A stretch of 64,000 bases of DNA, taken from Acetobacter okinawensis JCM 25146. Lineage in GTDB: Bacteria; Pseudomonadota; Alphaproteobacteria; Acetobacterales; Acetobacteraceae. A model generated the notes under the pieces. The model made no database searches and was not told the DNA's origin. It saw only the letters and a program-made list of their open reading frames with translations. Positions 1 to 9,684 of this stretch are shown piece by piece. The position numbers and the translations under genes were made by a program. Each line of letters starts with the position of its first letter. Position 1 is the first letter of the stretch. The stretch is from NCBI RefSeq assembly GCF_000613865.1, contig NZ_BAJU01000013.1:1-64000 (forward strand), in the 5' to 3' direction.

Positions 1-1659
1 CCCGCCAGCAACACCACAACCCGCCCCGGCCAGTGCCCCCGCCAGCGCACAGGCACCCGCACCACCCAGCATACCAGCTGGCACTGACGCAACCAGCACC
101 ACCCAGCCGGGCAATAGTGCACCACCACCTGTGCCCACGCCGCAACCACAGGCAGATACTCCTGCCCCGCCCCCGGCACCTGTGGTGGACATGTCGCTCG
201 TGCATTCGGTCATTACCACGGCACTGGAATTTCTGGGGCCACGCACCTTGAGCCGCATAGCAGCCGGGACTTTACCCTATGGGGGCTGGGGTGCCTGAGC
301 GCTCTGGACCCGACGCTGACCTTCGATTCCCGTGGAGCGAGCATTCAGTTGCTCGCAGGCCCGCAGCCCCTGCTCTCCCGCCCGGCTCCCCCGGCCGACA
401 GCACGGAAGAGTGGGCCAGACTGGCCACCGATTTTTTAGAAGCCGCACGCGCCCATTCCGCTGCCGTACGCTCAGCCGGGCGTGATGATCTGTTGCAGGC
501 TTTTTTTGACGAGCTGTTCAATCATCTGGACCCCTATTCGCGCTATATCGGCCCCTCATCCGCCAGCACCGACCGAGAAGCCCGGACCGGGGGCGAGGCA
601 GATGCCGGCATTACGCTTGCCCAGAGTGGGCGCTACGTTGTGGTCTCCGCCATTAACGCCAATGGCCCTGCCTGGACCTCTGAAATTGATACAGGTGACC
701 GGATTATCGCCGTTAACAACCAGTTGACGGCGGGCCAGTCAGCCGCAACCGTAACTGACTGGCTCCGTGGCCCAGAGGATAGCGCCCTTATCCTGCGCCT
801 GCTCTCACCGGGGCGGCGGCGGGCGCATACGGTTACCCTGCGGCGCACCAAGGTGCCGCCGGAGACGGTGTTCGCCTTTGCCAGCGGGCCGATTGTTGTT
901 CTCAAAGTCACCGCTTTTTCCTCCGACACGGCGGAGGAGATGAGCCAGTATCTGGATCAGGCCACGCAGGACAAAAACCTCCGCGGCCTTATTATTGACC
1001 TGCGCGGCAACCGGGGTGGTGTGCTGCAACAGGCAGTTACTGCCGCAGCCCTGCTGCTTGACCACGGCGTGGCCGCCGTAACCAGCGGACGGGACCCGCA
1101 GTCCAACCATATCTGGGCCGTACAGGGCGGGGACATGACCAACGGCCTGCCCATTGCAGTCCTTGTGGATGGCCGTACCGCCAGTGCGGCCGAAATTCTG
1201 GCAGCCGCTCTGGCTGACCACAGGCGCGCAGTTGTGATTGGCAGCGAAACACTGGGCAAAGGGCTGGTGCAGACCGTGGCCCAACTCCCTGATGAGGGCG
1301 AACTGTTTGTCACATGGAGCCGTGTGATAGCCCCGCTGCACTGGCCCTTGCAGGGGCTAGGCGTCATGCCCCAGATCTGCACCAGTCTGGGGGAGGCCGA
1401 TACAAACCACGCCCTGCACATGCTCGCCACTGGCAAGCTGGCCAATCAGGCAGCCATTACCGCCTCCCGCGCGGCACGCTACCCGCTCACGGTCCCCAGT
1501 ATTCTGGCCATTCGCAAGGCATGCCCTGCGGCCTTGGGCAATGACCGGGATGTCAGCGTTGCGCGTGAGCTTATTAACCACCCCGCGTGGTACAAAACCG
1601 CCACGACCGCCATACCCGACGACGTGGCCTCCGTCCCGCAGGTATCTGCCGCACCATGA
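1..1659 (+). CDS. S41 family carboxy-terminal processing peptidase (5' partial, one frameshift)
   Basis: Serine protease of the tail-specific (CtpA/Prc) type, expected in the periplasm. The window opens inside the gene: a Pro/Ala-rich linker is read in frame 2 from base 2, then the frame changes. Adding one G after about base 250 (TTG to TTGG) joins the linker to the main frame as GPRTLEPHSSRDFTLWG. A PDZ-like segment follows (ISEIDTGDRIIAVNN-like, about 670-740), then the catalytic part, with the serine in GRTASAAEIL (about 1170-1200) and the lysine in GSETLGKGL (about 1241-1266). The stop overlaps the next start as ATGA. Family is clear; the N-terminus lies outside the window. Confidence 0.85.
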
Positions 1660-2003
1660 GTTCGGACACACCCCCACGCCTGCGCACCGATCTTGTTGCC
1701 CGCGCCCTGCTGCGCCAGTCCGGACTGGATGGACGCTCGGCCATGCTGCTGCGCAAGGGGGACCCCGATGCCGGGGGAATTCTGGTTGTGCTGGCCGGGC
1801 GCAACGGGGAGGGCATTGTTCTCTCCCAGACCCGTACGGATGCGGGAGAACCCGCCTGGCGGCGCGGAACAGGCACAGACCCGGTCCCCCCGGACCAGAT
1901 ACAGACCTACATTGACCGCCAGCTCAAATACGACCCTGACTTGTGGGTACTTGAAATTGAAACCACGGACTTCAGCCCTCCGTTTGAAGCAATACTGATC
2001 TGA
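1656..2003 (+). CDS. DUF1491 family protein
   Basis: 115-residue cytoplasmic protein with no signal peptide or membrane segment. It starts MSSDTPPRLRTDL and carries VARALLRQSGLDGRSAMLLRKGD and an aromatic C-terminus, which resembles the alphaproteobacterial DUF1491 family of unknown function. The ATG overlaps the stop of the S41 protease by four bases (ATGA), so the two are probably translationally coupled. A longer in-frame start exists upstream but would overlap the protease far more. No function can be assigned. Confidence 0.75.
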   Translation: MSSDTPPRLRTDLVARALLRQSGLDGRSAMLLRKGDPDAGGILVVLAGRNGEGIVLSQTRTDAGEPAWRRGTGTDPVPPDQIQTYIDRQLKYDPDLWVLEIETTDFSPPFEAILI

Positions 2004-2205
2004 CAAGAAAGGCAGGTATTGTGGCTTAACCCACACGCCTGCGGTATTTATGACGCATAAAATCCATATCTTTGGGAAAACTCTGGCTTCTGCCTGTTGC
2101 GTCATACACAACTTTACAGCAAAGAAGGCAGGCATGTGTGCCCTCGTACCATCAGACGCCATACGTGATGTATCGCACAACCTTTGCCACAGCAGGGAGA
2201 AGACC

Positions 2206-3369
2206 ATGAAGCCGCGCCAGATACTGCTTGCGCAAACGCTGCTTTCTGCGCCGCTTGCGGCTGGCCTCCTGCTGTCCGCCGTTATCGCGCACGCGCAGCC
2301 TGTTCAGGGCCTGTATATTGCCGGAGAAGGCGGTGCATCCCTTAATCAGGACCAGCGGGTCAAAAGCTCGGCCAACTTCCCCGATGGCCGGGACCGCTGG
2401 AAGACAGGCGCTGTGGGAATCGGCTCTGTCGGCTGGGGGCTTGGCAATGGTTTCCGTGTTGAAGTCGAAGGCGACTACCGCAACATGGGGTATAACCGCC
2501 TTGTGACCAACACCATGACCACAAAAGGGGATGGCCGACGCCAGACCTATGGCGTGATGGTCAATGCCCTGTTTGATCTGGATATCGGCAAGCCATGGCT
2601 TTTCCCCTATTTTGGGGCGGGTGTCGGCTATGGCTGGACATCCACCACCGCCTCTCTGGTCGGGCATAATGCAGCGGGTGGCACCACAACGCAGCGTATG
2701 GGTGGTACGTACGGCAACGCGACCTATCAGGGTATCTTTGGTCTGTCCTTCCCCGTTCCCTGGGTTGTTGGTCTGTCCGCCACAGCGGAATACCGATTCT
2801 GGACCATGTTTGGCCCGCAGTCCCATGGTGTGACCTCCACCGGGGACATTGGCGGCACCACAGCGGCCGTTGCAGGCGTGTCCTCCACCATGAGCGGCAC
2901 CCACAAGACCGTAACAGACTTCAACCATTCCATGATGCTGGGTCTGCGCTACGAGTTCAATCCGGCACCGCCCCCGCCTCCCCCGGTTACCAATACCGTT
3001 GCCCCTGCCCCGCAGGCCGCACGCAGCTATCTGGTGTTCTTTGACTGGGACAAGGCTGACCTGACCGACAGGGCGCGCTCGATTGTCAATGAGGCGGCAC
3101 AGGCCGCAGCCCATGTAGCGCTGACCCGCATTACCGTTTCGGGCTACACGGACAGTTCCTCCGCCCATCCTGGCCAAAAGGCAGGGGAAGAGTATAACAT
3201 GAAGCTCTCCCTCCGCCGCGCAACGGTGGTGAAGGCCGAGTTGATGCGTGATGGCATTGCAGGCTCCACCATTGATATTCATGGTTATGGGGAAACACAC
3301 CCGCTGGTGCAGACGGCCCCGAACACCAAGGAAGCCCAGAATCGACGGGTGGAAATTATCTTCCGCTAA
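2206..3369 (+). CDS. OmpA family outer-membrane protein
   Basis: 387-residue protein that probably anchors the outer membrane to peptidoglycan. The start at 2206 follows an AGGGAGAAG ribosome site and opens a clear signal peptide (MKPRQILLAQTLLSAPL, cleavage after AHA). Residues about 30-255 are a Gly- and aromatic-rich barrel of the Omp25/OmpA transmembrane type. A Pro-rich hinge (APPPPPPVTN) leads to a C-terminal OmpA domain with FFDWDKADLTDRA, VSGYTDSS and the peptidoglycan-binding LSLRRATVV and NRRVEI elements. A strong terminator follows 22 bases after the stop. It appears monocistronic. An in-frame start at 2050 is less likely because it precedes the signal peptide by 52 residues. Confidence 0.9.
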   Translation: MKPRQILLAQTLLSAPLAAGLLLSAVIAHAQPVQGLYIAGEGGASLNQDQRVKSSANFPDGRDRWKTGAVGIGSVGWGLGNGFRVEVEGDYRNMGYNRLVTNTMTTKGDGRRQTYGVMVNALFDLDIGKPWLFPYFGAGVGYGWTSTTASLVGHNAAGGTTTQRMGGTYGNATYQGIFGLSFPVPWVVGLSATAEYRFWTMFGPQSHGVTSTGDIGGTTAAVAGVSSTMSGTHKTVTDFNHSMMLGLRYEFNPAPPPPPPVTNTVAPAPQAARSYLVFFDWDKADLTDRARSIVNEAAQAAAHVALTRITVSGYTDSSSAHPGQKAGEEYNMKLSLRRATVVKAELMRDGIAGSTIDIHGYGETHPLVQTAPNTKEAQNRRVEIIFR

Positions 3370-3391
3370 CTGGCAGCTTTTCAGCCTGCCC

Positions 3392-3424
3392 AAAAAAGCC
3401 CGCCCTTTGGAGGCGGGCTTTTTT
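3392..3424 (+). terminator. Intrinsic terminator after the OmpA-like gene (bidirectional)
   Basis: GC-rich stem GCCCGCC/GGCGGGC with a 7-base loop, flanked by six A before and six T after. Its symmetry means it could also end minus-strand transcripts of cysK, whose stop lies at 3456. Confidence 0.9.
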
Positions 3425-3455
3425 ATGCGCGGCAAACTCCTGCGGGTAAGCTGCC

Positions 3456-4442
3456 TTACAAACCGGAGAAAAGAGAGGTGGACAGGTAACGCTCTGCAAA
3501 AGACGGAGCGATGGCCACAATAGTCTTGCCTGTATTTTCTTTTTTCTTGGCCAGTTGCAATGCTGCATGCAGTGCCGCCCCAGAAGAAATACCAACAGGA
3601 ATACCATCTATCCGCGCGCAGCGTCTGGCTGCAGCAATGGCCTCGCGCTCAGAGACGGTCAGAACCCCATCCAGAGATTTGACATGCAGGGTTGCGGGGC
3701 AAAAGCCCGGACCAATACCCTGAATACCATGGGGGCCGGGTTCATCCCCGTTCAGAATCGCGCTTTCAGCCGGTTCCACACCAAAGACCTGTATGCCCTT
3801 ACCGCGGGGTTTGAGCGATTCTGCAATGCCCGTAGCGGTACCACCAGTCCCCACACCTGCAACAACAATATCGACCTTTCCTGCGGTATCTGCCCAGATT
3901 TCCTCCGCGGTGGTCGCGGCATGCACGGCCGGGTTGGCCGGGTTGTCAAACTGGTCGGGCATCCACGCATCCGGTGTTTCCGCCAGAATTTCGTTCGCGC
4001 GGGCAATGGCACCTGCCATGCCAAGGCGTGCGGGGGTCAGTTCCACCTGTGCATCCATCAGCCGCACCATGCGCCGCCGTTCAATGGATGCGCCCTCTGG
4101 CATGGTCACAATCAACCTGTAACCACGTGCGGCGGCAACAAATGCAAGAGAAATACCGGTATTGCCCGATGTTGGTTCCACCAGCAGGGTGCGCCCGGGT
4201 ACAATCTTCCCCTTACGTTCGGCATCAAGCACCATGGCCGTGCCGATTCGGTCCTTGACCGAGCCGAGGGGGTTGAAGAACTCAAGCTTGAGCAGCACGC
4301 GGCTTTTCAGTTTATCTTCCTGCATGATACGCGGCAGGGCGACCAGAGGCGTTCCACCCACCACATTCAAAACCGAGTCGTAAACTCTCCCACGAGGCGC
4401 TGCAAAGCCGTATTCCTCGTTATCGTGCGTTGTTGATGGCAT
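3456..4442 (-). CDS. cysK: Cysteine synthase A (O-acetylserine sulfhydrylase)
   Basis: Cytoplasmic PLP enzyme that makes L-cysteine from O-acetylserine and sulfide. The 328-residue length is typical of the family. The PLP lysine is K63 in NPLGSVKDRIG; the substrate/phosphate loop TSGNTG is at 91-96; the GTGGTATG glycine loop and the C-terminal GIPVGISSGAA segment are present. The start at 4442 (MPSTTHD) is preferred because upstream in-frame codons run into the regulatory gap. It is divergent from an Rrf2 regulator 154 bases away, which suggests control by that regulator. No frameshift seen. Confidence 0.93.
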   Translation of the reverse strand: MPSTTHDNEEYGFAAPRGRVYDSVLNVVGGTPLVALPRIMQEDKLKSRVLLKLEFFNPLGSVKDRIGTAMVLDAERKGKIVPGRTLLVEPTSGNTGISLAFVAAARGYRLIVTMPEGASIERRRMVRLMDAQVELTPARLGMAGAIARANEILAETPDAWMPDQFDNPANPAVHAATTAEEIWADTAGKVDIVVAGVGTGGTATGIAESLKPRGKGIQVFGVEPAESAILNGDEPGPHGIQGIGPGFCPATLHVKSLDGVLTVSEREAIAAARRCARIDGIPVGISSGAALHAALQLAKKKENTGKTIVAIAPSFAERYLSTSLFSGL

Positions 4443-4454
4443 TTGGTCCCTACC

Positions 4455-4473
4455 TGAACTGTTTATATGTTCA
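4455..4473. promoter_or_regulatory. Possible operator between cysK and rrf2
   Basis: Perfect inverted repeat TGAAC-N9-GTTCA, 13 bases upstream of the cysK start and next to an AT-rich stretch with TATAAT at 4481-4486. The position suits a repressor site for cysK. That the neighbouring Rrf2 protein binds it is inference; the arms are short and could be chance. Confidence 0.3.
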
Positions 4474-4596
4474 ACTGCCTTATAATACGAATTTCCAACG
4501 TAGATAAACAGGCATTCCCCTGCTATAAAGCACTCAACACAGCAAGGCTGGCACAGCATGGGCCAGACCGTAAGCCAAGCAGGAAGGACTTCGTGC

Positions 4597-5046
4597 ATGA
4601 TTCTCCGCCGTGACAGGGCAATGACCGCTGTTCTCATCATGCTGGACGTGGCTTTCCATGCCGGGCGCTCCAATGCAGTCAGTGCGGCAGATATTGCCGA
4701 GCGGTCCGGTCTGGCCCGCCGGGGGATTGAACCGCTCCTGCAGGCACTCTCGCGCTCAGGGTTGCTGGAAAGTATTCGTGGCCCCCGTGGTGGTTACCGG
4801 CTGGGCCGCCCACGGCGTGATGTGTCCCTGATCAATATTATTGAAGCCGTTCTCAATGACGACCCCGAGAGCAGTGATGGCCCACAGGGACCACTCTTCC
4901 ATAAAGTCATCGAACCCTGTTGGGGTGGGTTTGACACAAAACTGACCGAACAGATGCGCCAGACCACACTGGACGAACTGGTCCGTCAAGCTGAGGAAGC
5001 CGGGCTCAAGCGCCCGCAGAGCGAACCCATTACCTTTTCCATCTGA
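4597..5046 (+). CDS. Rrf2 family transcriptional regulator, CymR-like context
   Basis: 149-residue winged-helix regulator. The start at 4597 (MILRRDRAMTAV) matches the usual Rrf2 opening; an upstream ATG at 4558 is possible. The helix-turn-helix spans about residues 25-65 (SAADIAERSGLARRGIEPLLQAL), followed by the family wing motif GPRGGYRLGR. It lacks the three clustered cysteines that hold the Fe-S cluster in IscR and NsrR: after this start the only cysteine is in EPCWGG. Firmicute CymR also lacks the cluster and works with CysK, and this gene is divergent from cysK, so a cysteine or sulfur regulator is the best guess. It ends just before a bidirectional terminator. Confidence 0.8.
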   Translation: MILRRDRAMTAVLIMLDVAFHAGRSNAVSAADIAERSGLARRGIEPLLQALSRSGLLESIRGPRGGYRLGRPRRDVSLINIIEAVLNDDPESSDGPQGPLFHKVIEPCWGGFDTKLTEQMRQTTLDELVRQAEEAGLKRPQSEPITFSI

Positions 5047-5083
5047 GTATCTGCCACGCTGCTCCAGCCGGTCTGGAGCAGGC

Positions 5084-5124
5084 AAAAAAGAGCGGTACCG
5101 TGACATACGGTGCCGCTCTTTTTT
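5084..5124. terminator. Bidirectional intrinsic terminator
   Basis: Stem of about 12 pairs (AGAGCGGTACCG against CGGTGCCGCTCT, one G-U pair) with six A before and six T after. It separates rrf2 (plus) from the lipoprotein gene (minus), which converge here. Confidence 0.9.
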
Positions 5125-5143
5125 ATAAAACTGTCTGACCTGC

Positions 5144-5701
5144 TCAGTTCTTGCTGGTCTTGGCCGAGCGAGAGGTCCGCTTGGTAGTGGCTTTCTTTTC
5201 CGGTGCTGTGGGAACGGGAGCCGTAACAGCAGGGCGCGGAATATACACGCCTGTGGCATCTACCTGCGCGGTAACGGTCAGGCGGGTACGCTGCTGGCCG
5301 GGACCGGGGATAAGAATAACCGTAAACTTGTCCTGCCCGGCATAACCGAGTGTAGGCGTGTAGGTTACGTGCGTATCGTTATCCAGCGAGTAGAGGAACG
5401 CCTTGCCATGCTCGGGAGCGGGCGCCACTCCAAAGGACAGGAAAGGCTTGCCATCGGGCTGGGAGACAAGCACCTCGCACAGACCGTCGTCAGAGCGGAC
5501 CGTCATGGTGGTGGAAAGTTGGCCGTCGGCCTCTTTCTTGATGGGGGTTGTGCTGCACACGGCAGACTTTTTGAGATACCCAAACGGATTGGGAGATCCG
5601 ACATGGACAGGGCCCACGGTTGTCGCGCAGCCGGCAAGCATGCCAGCAGTTAGCGTCAGCCCGGCAATTCCTCGTAAGCGCACTCCACAGCTCCGCTTCA
5701 T
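5144..5701 (-). CDS. Exported lipoprotein, function unknown
   Basis: 185-residue protein with a lipoprotein signal (MKRSCGVRLRGIAGL... LAGC), so probably lipidated at the Cys of LAGCATT. The mature part has a conserved-looking core with FLSFGVAPAP and YTPTLGYAGQDKFTVIL, reminiscent of an Ig-like or cadherin-type repeat, and ends in a Lys/Ser/Thr-rich basic tail (KKATTKRTSRSAKTSKN). Starts at 5719, 5737 and 5758 are in frame; 5701 was chosen because it gives the most normal n-region, but the ribosome site is weak. Function not recognised. Confidence 0.6.
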   Translation of the reverse strand: MKRSCGVRLRGIAGLTLTAGMLAGCATTVGPVHVGSPNPFGYLKKSAVCSTTPIKKEADGQLSTTMTVRSDDGLCEVLVSQPDGKPFLSFGVAPAPEHGKAFLYSLDNDTHVTYTPTLGYAGQDKFTVILIPGPGQQRTRLTVTAQVDATGVYIPRPAVTAPVPTAPEKKATTKRTSRSAKTSKN

Positions 5702-6062
5702 TCCTGTTAATACAACCATCAACCCGGTGCGTTCCATTCTGTAGCCACCCACGGGCACAACCCGCGCAACACGCTACAGGACCGCATGGGTCGTCCCTGC
5801 CTTTAAATCATCCCGTCGCAGGAAGAAAGAGGTACCGGTCGCACCTTTTGGCACCCCTGCCTCTCTGTTTCCAGACAGGTCGGGGCAAAAACAAGATTTT
5901 GCCACAACACAACTCCACGATCAGCGAGGAGGAAATGGCCATGTATGCATAATACGGCCATGTGCCCCCCTCCCCGGAAATGACGGTATGACAAATTAGG
6001 CCGTTCCTTTCCTGCACGAATAGGCTATTGCGTTCAGCAGCATCTGTCGGAGGTCCTACCGT
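5702..6062. other. Divergent intergenic region with a mini-ORF and hairpin
   Basis: A 361-base gap between divergent exported-protein genes. It holds a near-consensus Shine-Dalgarno (GAGGAGGAA, about 5927-5935) followed by a five-codon frame ATG GCC ATG TAT GCA TAA (5935-5952), overlapping an imperfect inverted repeat at 5935-5961 (ATGGCC/GGCCAT and GTAT/ATAC). I see no other gene in it. Confidence 0.4.
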
Positions 6063-6581
6063 ATGTTCCTTTCCCGTCTTCTTGCCGCGGGTGTTCTTAC
6101 CGCGGGCATTCTGCATGGTTCCGTTACTTTTGCCGCAAGTCCGTGCGGCCACTCCCCCGCGCATGAAGCCTTCAACGTGCAGGGGCTCAAAAGCGAGTTG
6201 ATGGTAACCGCTCTCTCGTGCAGCGCGCAGGACCGCTACAATGCGTTTGTAGCCAAGTTCCGCACCGTGCTGCTCAACGAGGAAGACAAGCTGAATGGCT
6301 ACTTCCGCTCCACCTTTGGCCGGAGCGCACAGCGTGAGCATGATGACTACATCACCCAGCTCGCCAATGTGCAGTCCGAGCGTGGCCTGCAATCAGGCAC
6401 CATCTTCTGCCAGCAGCGCATGGCCATGTTTGATGAGGTCAATGCACTGGATACCGGGGAAGACCTCTCCAATTACTCCGATGCCAAGGACGTTACCCAG
6501 CCTGCATCGTTTGAAAGCTGCGCAGCCCCCACCACCACACGCGCACCAGTCCGCCGTCGGGCAGCCCACAAAGGCGCGTAA
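6063..6581 (+). CDS. Secreted protein, function unknown
   Basis: 172 residues with a clear Sec signal peptide (MFLSRLLAAGVLTAGILHG, cleavage near TFAAS). The mature part is helical-looking and has four cysteines (SPCGHS, LSCSAQD, TIFCQQR, ESCAAP) that could form two disulfides in the periplasm. The C-terminus is basic (PVRRRAAHKGA). The ribosome site GGAGG lies 11-15 bases upstream of the ATG. I do not recognise a family; similar small exported proteins are common in acetic acid bacteria. Confidence 0.65.
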   Translation: MFLSRLLAAGVLTAGILHGSVTFAASPCGHSPAHEAFNVQGLKSELMVTALSCSAQDRYNAFVAKFRTVLLNEEDKLNGYFRSTFGRSAQREHDDYITQLANVQSERGLQSGTIFCQQRMAMFDEVNALDTGEDLSNYSDAKDVTQPASFESCAAPTTTRAPVRRRAAHKGA

Positions 6582-6675
6582 TGACAGGCGACCACAGGCG
6601 GCATGCCGGGCTTTTAACGCTCAGGCCGCCTCTGGTGCTTGACGAATCAACGCCAAAGCGGGACAGACTTCCCGC

Positions 6676-8699
6676 ATGAGCGATCTGTTTTCCGCCCCCA
6701 CACCGCCCCGCAAACCCGCCAGCACAGCACCCCGCCCAAAAGGGCAGGAGCCAGAGGCGTATGACGCCAGCGCCATTGAGGTGCTGGAAGGGCTGGAACC
6801 AGTCCGCCGCAGACCGGGGATGTATATTGGCGGAACAGATGAAGGTGCCCTGCACCATCTGGCCGCTGAAATTCTTGATAATGCAATGGATGAGGCCGTG
6901 GCGGGCCACGCCAACACCATTGACGTGCATCTGGCCCCCGGCAACCGGCTTGCCATACGCGACAACGGGCGGGGGATTCCCGTAGACCCGCATCCGCGTT
7001 TTCCCGACCGTTCAGCGCTGGAAGTCATCCTGACGACCCTGCATGCAGGCGGCAAGTTTTCGGGCAAGGCCTATGCGACCTCGGGCGGTCTGCATGGCGT
7101 GGTTCATCCGTGGTCAATGCACTCTCTTCTCGCATGGATGTGGAAATCGCGCGTGACCGCACCTTGTGGCAGCAGTCCTACGAGCGGGGCAAACCTGTAA
7201 CCGCACTAGAAAAAGCGGGAGCTGCCCCAAACAGGCGCGGCACGCAGATTACCTTCCAGCCCGACCCGGAAATTTTTGGCACGCATGTTTTTGTGCCCGC
7301 CCGCCTGTACAAGCTATGCCGCTCCAAAGCTTTTCTGTTCCGTGGGGTCACTATCCGCTGGTCCTGCGACTCCTCCCTGATCAAGGCAGGGGATGACACG
7401 CCAGCAGAAGCTGTTCTGCACTTCCCCGGTGGGCTGGCCGACAGTCTGGCTGATGAACTTGGCCCCAATGCCCCCCTGCTGACCCCCTTCTGGTCTGGGG
7501 AAGCCCCACTGCCCCCTCAGGCGGACGGGACGGATAACGGCAAGGTGGAATGGGCTGTCGCTTTTTTGGAGAGCGGCCCGGCATCGCTGATCTCCTACTG
7601 CAATACTATTCCGACTCCACTTGGCGGCACGCATGAGACCGGGTTCCGCAATGCGCTACTCAAGGGGTTACGCGCATGGGGGGACCAGCGGTCGATAAAA
7701 AAAGCGGCCAGCATTACCGCCGAGGACATTCTGGGCATGATTGCCGCCCGCCTGTCCGCCTTTATCCGTGACCCTCAGTTTCAGGGCCAGACAAAAGAAA
7801 AACTGACAACAGCAGAAGCCAGCAAGCTGCTCGAAACCGCCTTGCGGGACCGCTTTGACCACTGGCTTGCCCAAAACCCACCACAGGCAGATTCGCTGCT
7901 CAGCTTTGCCATTGACCGGGCGGAAGAACGTCTGCGGCGCCGCGAACTCAAGGACACACCGCGCAAAAGTGCCACCCGCCGCCTGCGCCTGCCCGGCAAG
8001 CTGACTGACTGCACAAAAGAACACGCCCCCGACACCGAAATTTTTCTGGTGGAAGGGGACTCGGCTGGCGGGTCTGCCAAACAGGCCCGCAACCGCGAAA
8101 CACAGGCCGTGCTCCCCCTACGCGGCAAGATTCTGAACGTGGCCAGTGCCACAACGGAAAAGCTGCGCGCCAATCAGGAACTCCGTGATCTGATTGAAGC
8201 ACTGGGCTGCGGGTCGGGTGAGCGATTCGACCTGACCAAGCTGCGTTATGGCCGCGTCATTATCATGACCGACGCAGACGTGGATGGGGCGCATATTGCA
8301 TCGCTCCTCATGACGTTTTTCTACCGCGAACTCCCCGAGCTTATTCGCAACGGGCATCTGTATCTGGCGCAGCCTCCCCTGTACCGCCTGACACAGGGCG
8401 CGCACAGCGTGTACGCCATGGACGATGCCGACCGCGAACGCAAAATGACCGCCCTGAGCAAAAAACGCGGCAAAATTGACGTTTCCCGCTTTAAAGGGTT
8501 GGGGGAAATGCCCCCGGCGGACCTGAAGGAAACCACAATGGACCCGCGCAGCCGCACCCTGCTGCGCGTTATTGCCCCGCCAGAAGACCGGCTGAGCACG
8601 CGCGAGCGGGTGGAAAGTCTGATGGGTCGCAAACCCGAACTCCGGTTTGCCTTTATTCAGGAACATGCCCGCTCGGTTGATGAACTGCTGGATATCTGA
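6676..8699 (+). CDS. parE: DNA topoisomerase IV subunit B (one frameshift)
   Basis: ATPase subunit of topoisomerase IV, which decatenates chromosomes with ParC. Domains: GHKL ATPase ([19 protein letters not shown]), transducer ([15 protein letters not shown]), and TOPRIM with the EGDSAGG motif and [10 protein letters not shown]. The frame breaks at about 7101: adding one G to GTGGTTC restores [17 protein letters not shown], the GHKL lid. The corrected product is about 674 residues, normal for alphaproteobacterial ParE. The gene is essential in most bacteria, so a real null here is improbable. ParE is preferred to GyrB because no GyrB-type insert is visible. Confidence 0.9.
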
Positions 8700-8756
8700 C
8701 CCATCAGCCTATAGCCTTCGGTTCCGCCACATACAGGGCCATAAAGTGAGCCGTTC

Positions 8757-9655
8757 ATGAGCACTGCTGTTTTTTCGGCACGGGAGCGTTTTACAGCACT
8801 CGTGCAGGTTGTAGGTGGCATGCTCTGCCTGCAATTTGGCTCATCCTACGCCAAAATGCTGTTCCCCACTTTTGGGGCTGCGGGCATGGTGGGGCTGCGC
8901 ACCTTTTTTGCCGCCATTATGCTCATGCTGTTCTTTCGCTCATGGCACAGCCTGTCACGCAGGGTGCTCTGGCTGGTTCTGCCTTATGGGCTGTCGCTGG
9001 CGGCGATGAACTATTTTTTCTACCTCTCGCTGGGGCGGTTGCCATTGGGCACAACCGTGGCACTCGAATTTACCGGCCCGCTGGTCCTGTCCTTTATCCA
9101 TACCCGCCGCTGGACCGATGTGGTGTGGACAAGCCTGACCGTGCTGGGGCTTGTGCTGCTGCTGCGCCCCGAATCTGCTGTACGGCCAGACCCCATTGGC
9201 ATTGTCTTTGCCCTGCTGGCAGCCCTGTGCTGGGCGCTGTATATTGTTTTTGCACGCAATATTGCCGGTAAACTCCCATCCGGGCAGGCATGTTCGCTTG
9301 GTATGCTGTGCGGGGGAGCTGCTGTTTTTATGCCCTGCACCATTCCTGCCCTTTGGGTGGGCATACAGACCCCGCTGCTGCTGGGTGTGAGCGTTATTGT
9401 TGCACTCTGCTCGTCCGCCCTGCCCTACACGCTGGAAATGCAGGCGATGCAAAAGCTCTCGGCCCGTGAATTTGGCGTGCTGTGCAGCTGGAACCCGTTT
9501 CCGCCTCACTAGCAGGCGCAATACTGCTGCATGAGGCACCGTCTCTTATGCGTTTGTGCGGTATTTTATGTGTTGTTCTGGCGTCTGTGGGTACCGTGCT
9601 TATGCCCCAACGGACCAAAGCCACAGCACCCGACGGACCAGCCCTTCCCGAGTAG
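8757..9655 (+). CDS. EamA/RhtA-type drug/metabolite transporter (one frameshift)
   Basis: Ten-helix inner-membrane exporter with two EamA repeats, resembling RhtA threonine/homoserine exporters. Visible elements are GTTVALEFTGPL after helix 4 and PYTLEMQAMQKLSAREFGVL near helix 9. The uncorrected frame stops at 9512; adding one C after about 9488 (AGCTGG to AGCCTGG) gives CSLEPVSASLAGAILLHEAP, a family-typical end, with the stop at 9655 and about 299 residues. The substrate cannot be told from sequence. Confidence 0.8.
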
Positions 9656-9684
9656 TAACGCGGACTTGCCCCGATACGCTACCA

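Noticed and set aside
2152-3435. 427-codon frame opposite the OmpA-like gene
   Set aside because: Antisense shadow; no motifs, and it would run through a clear terminator.
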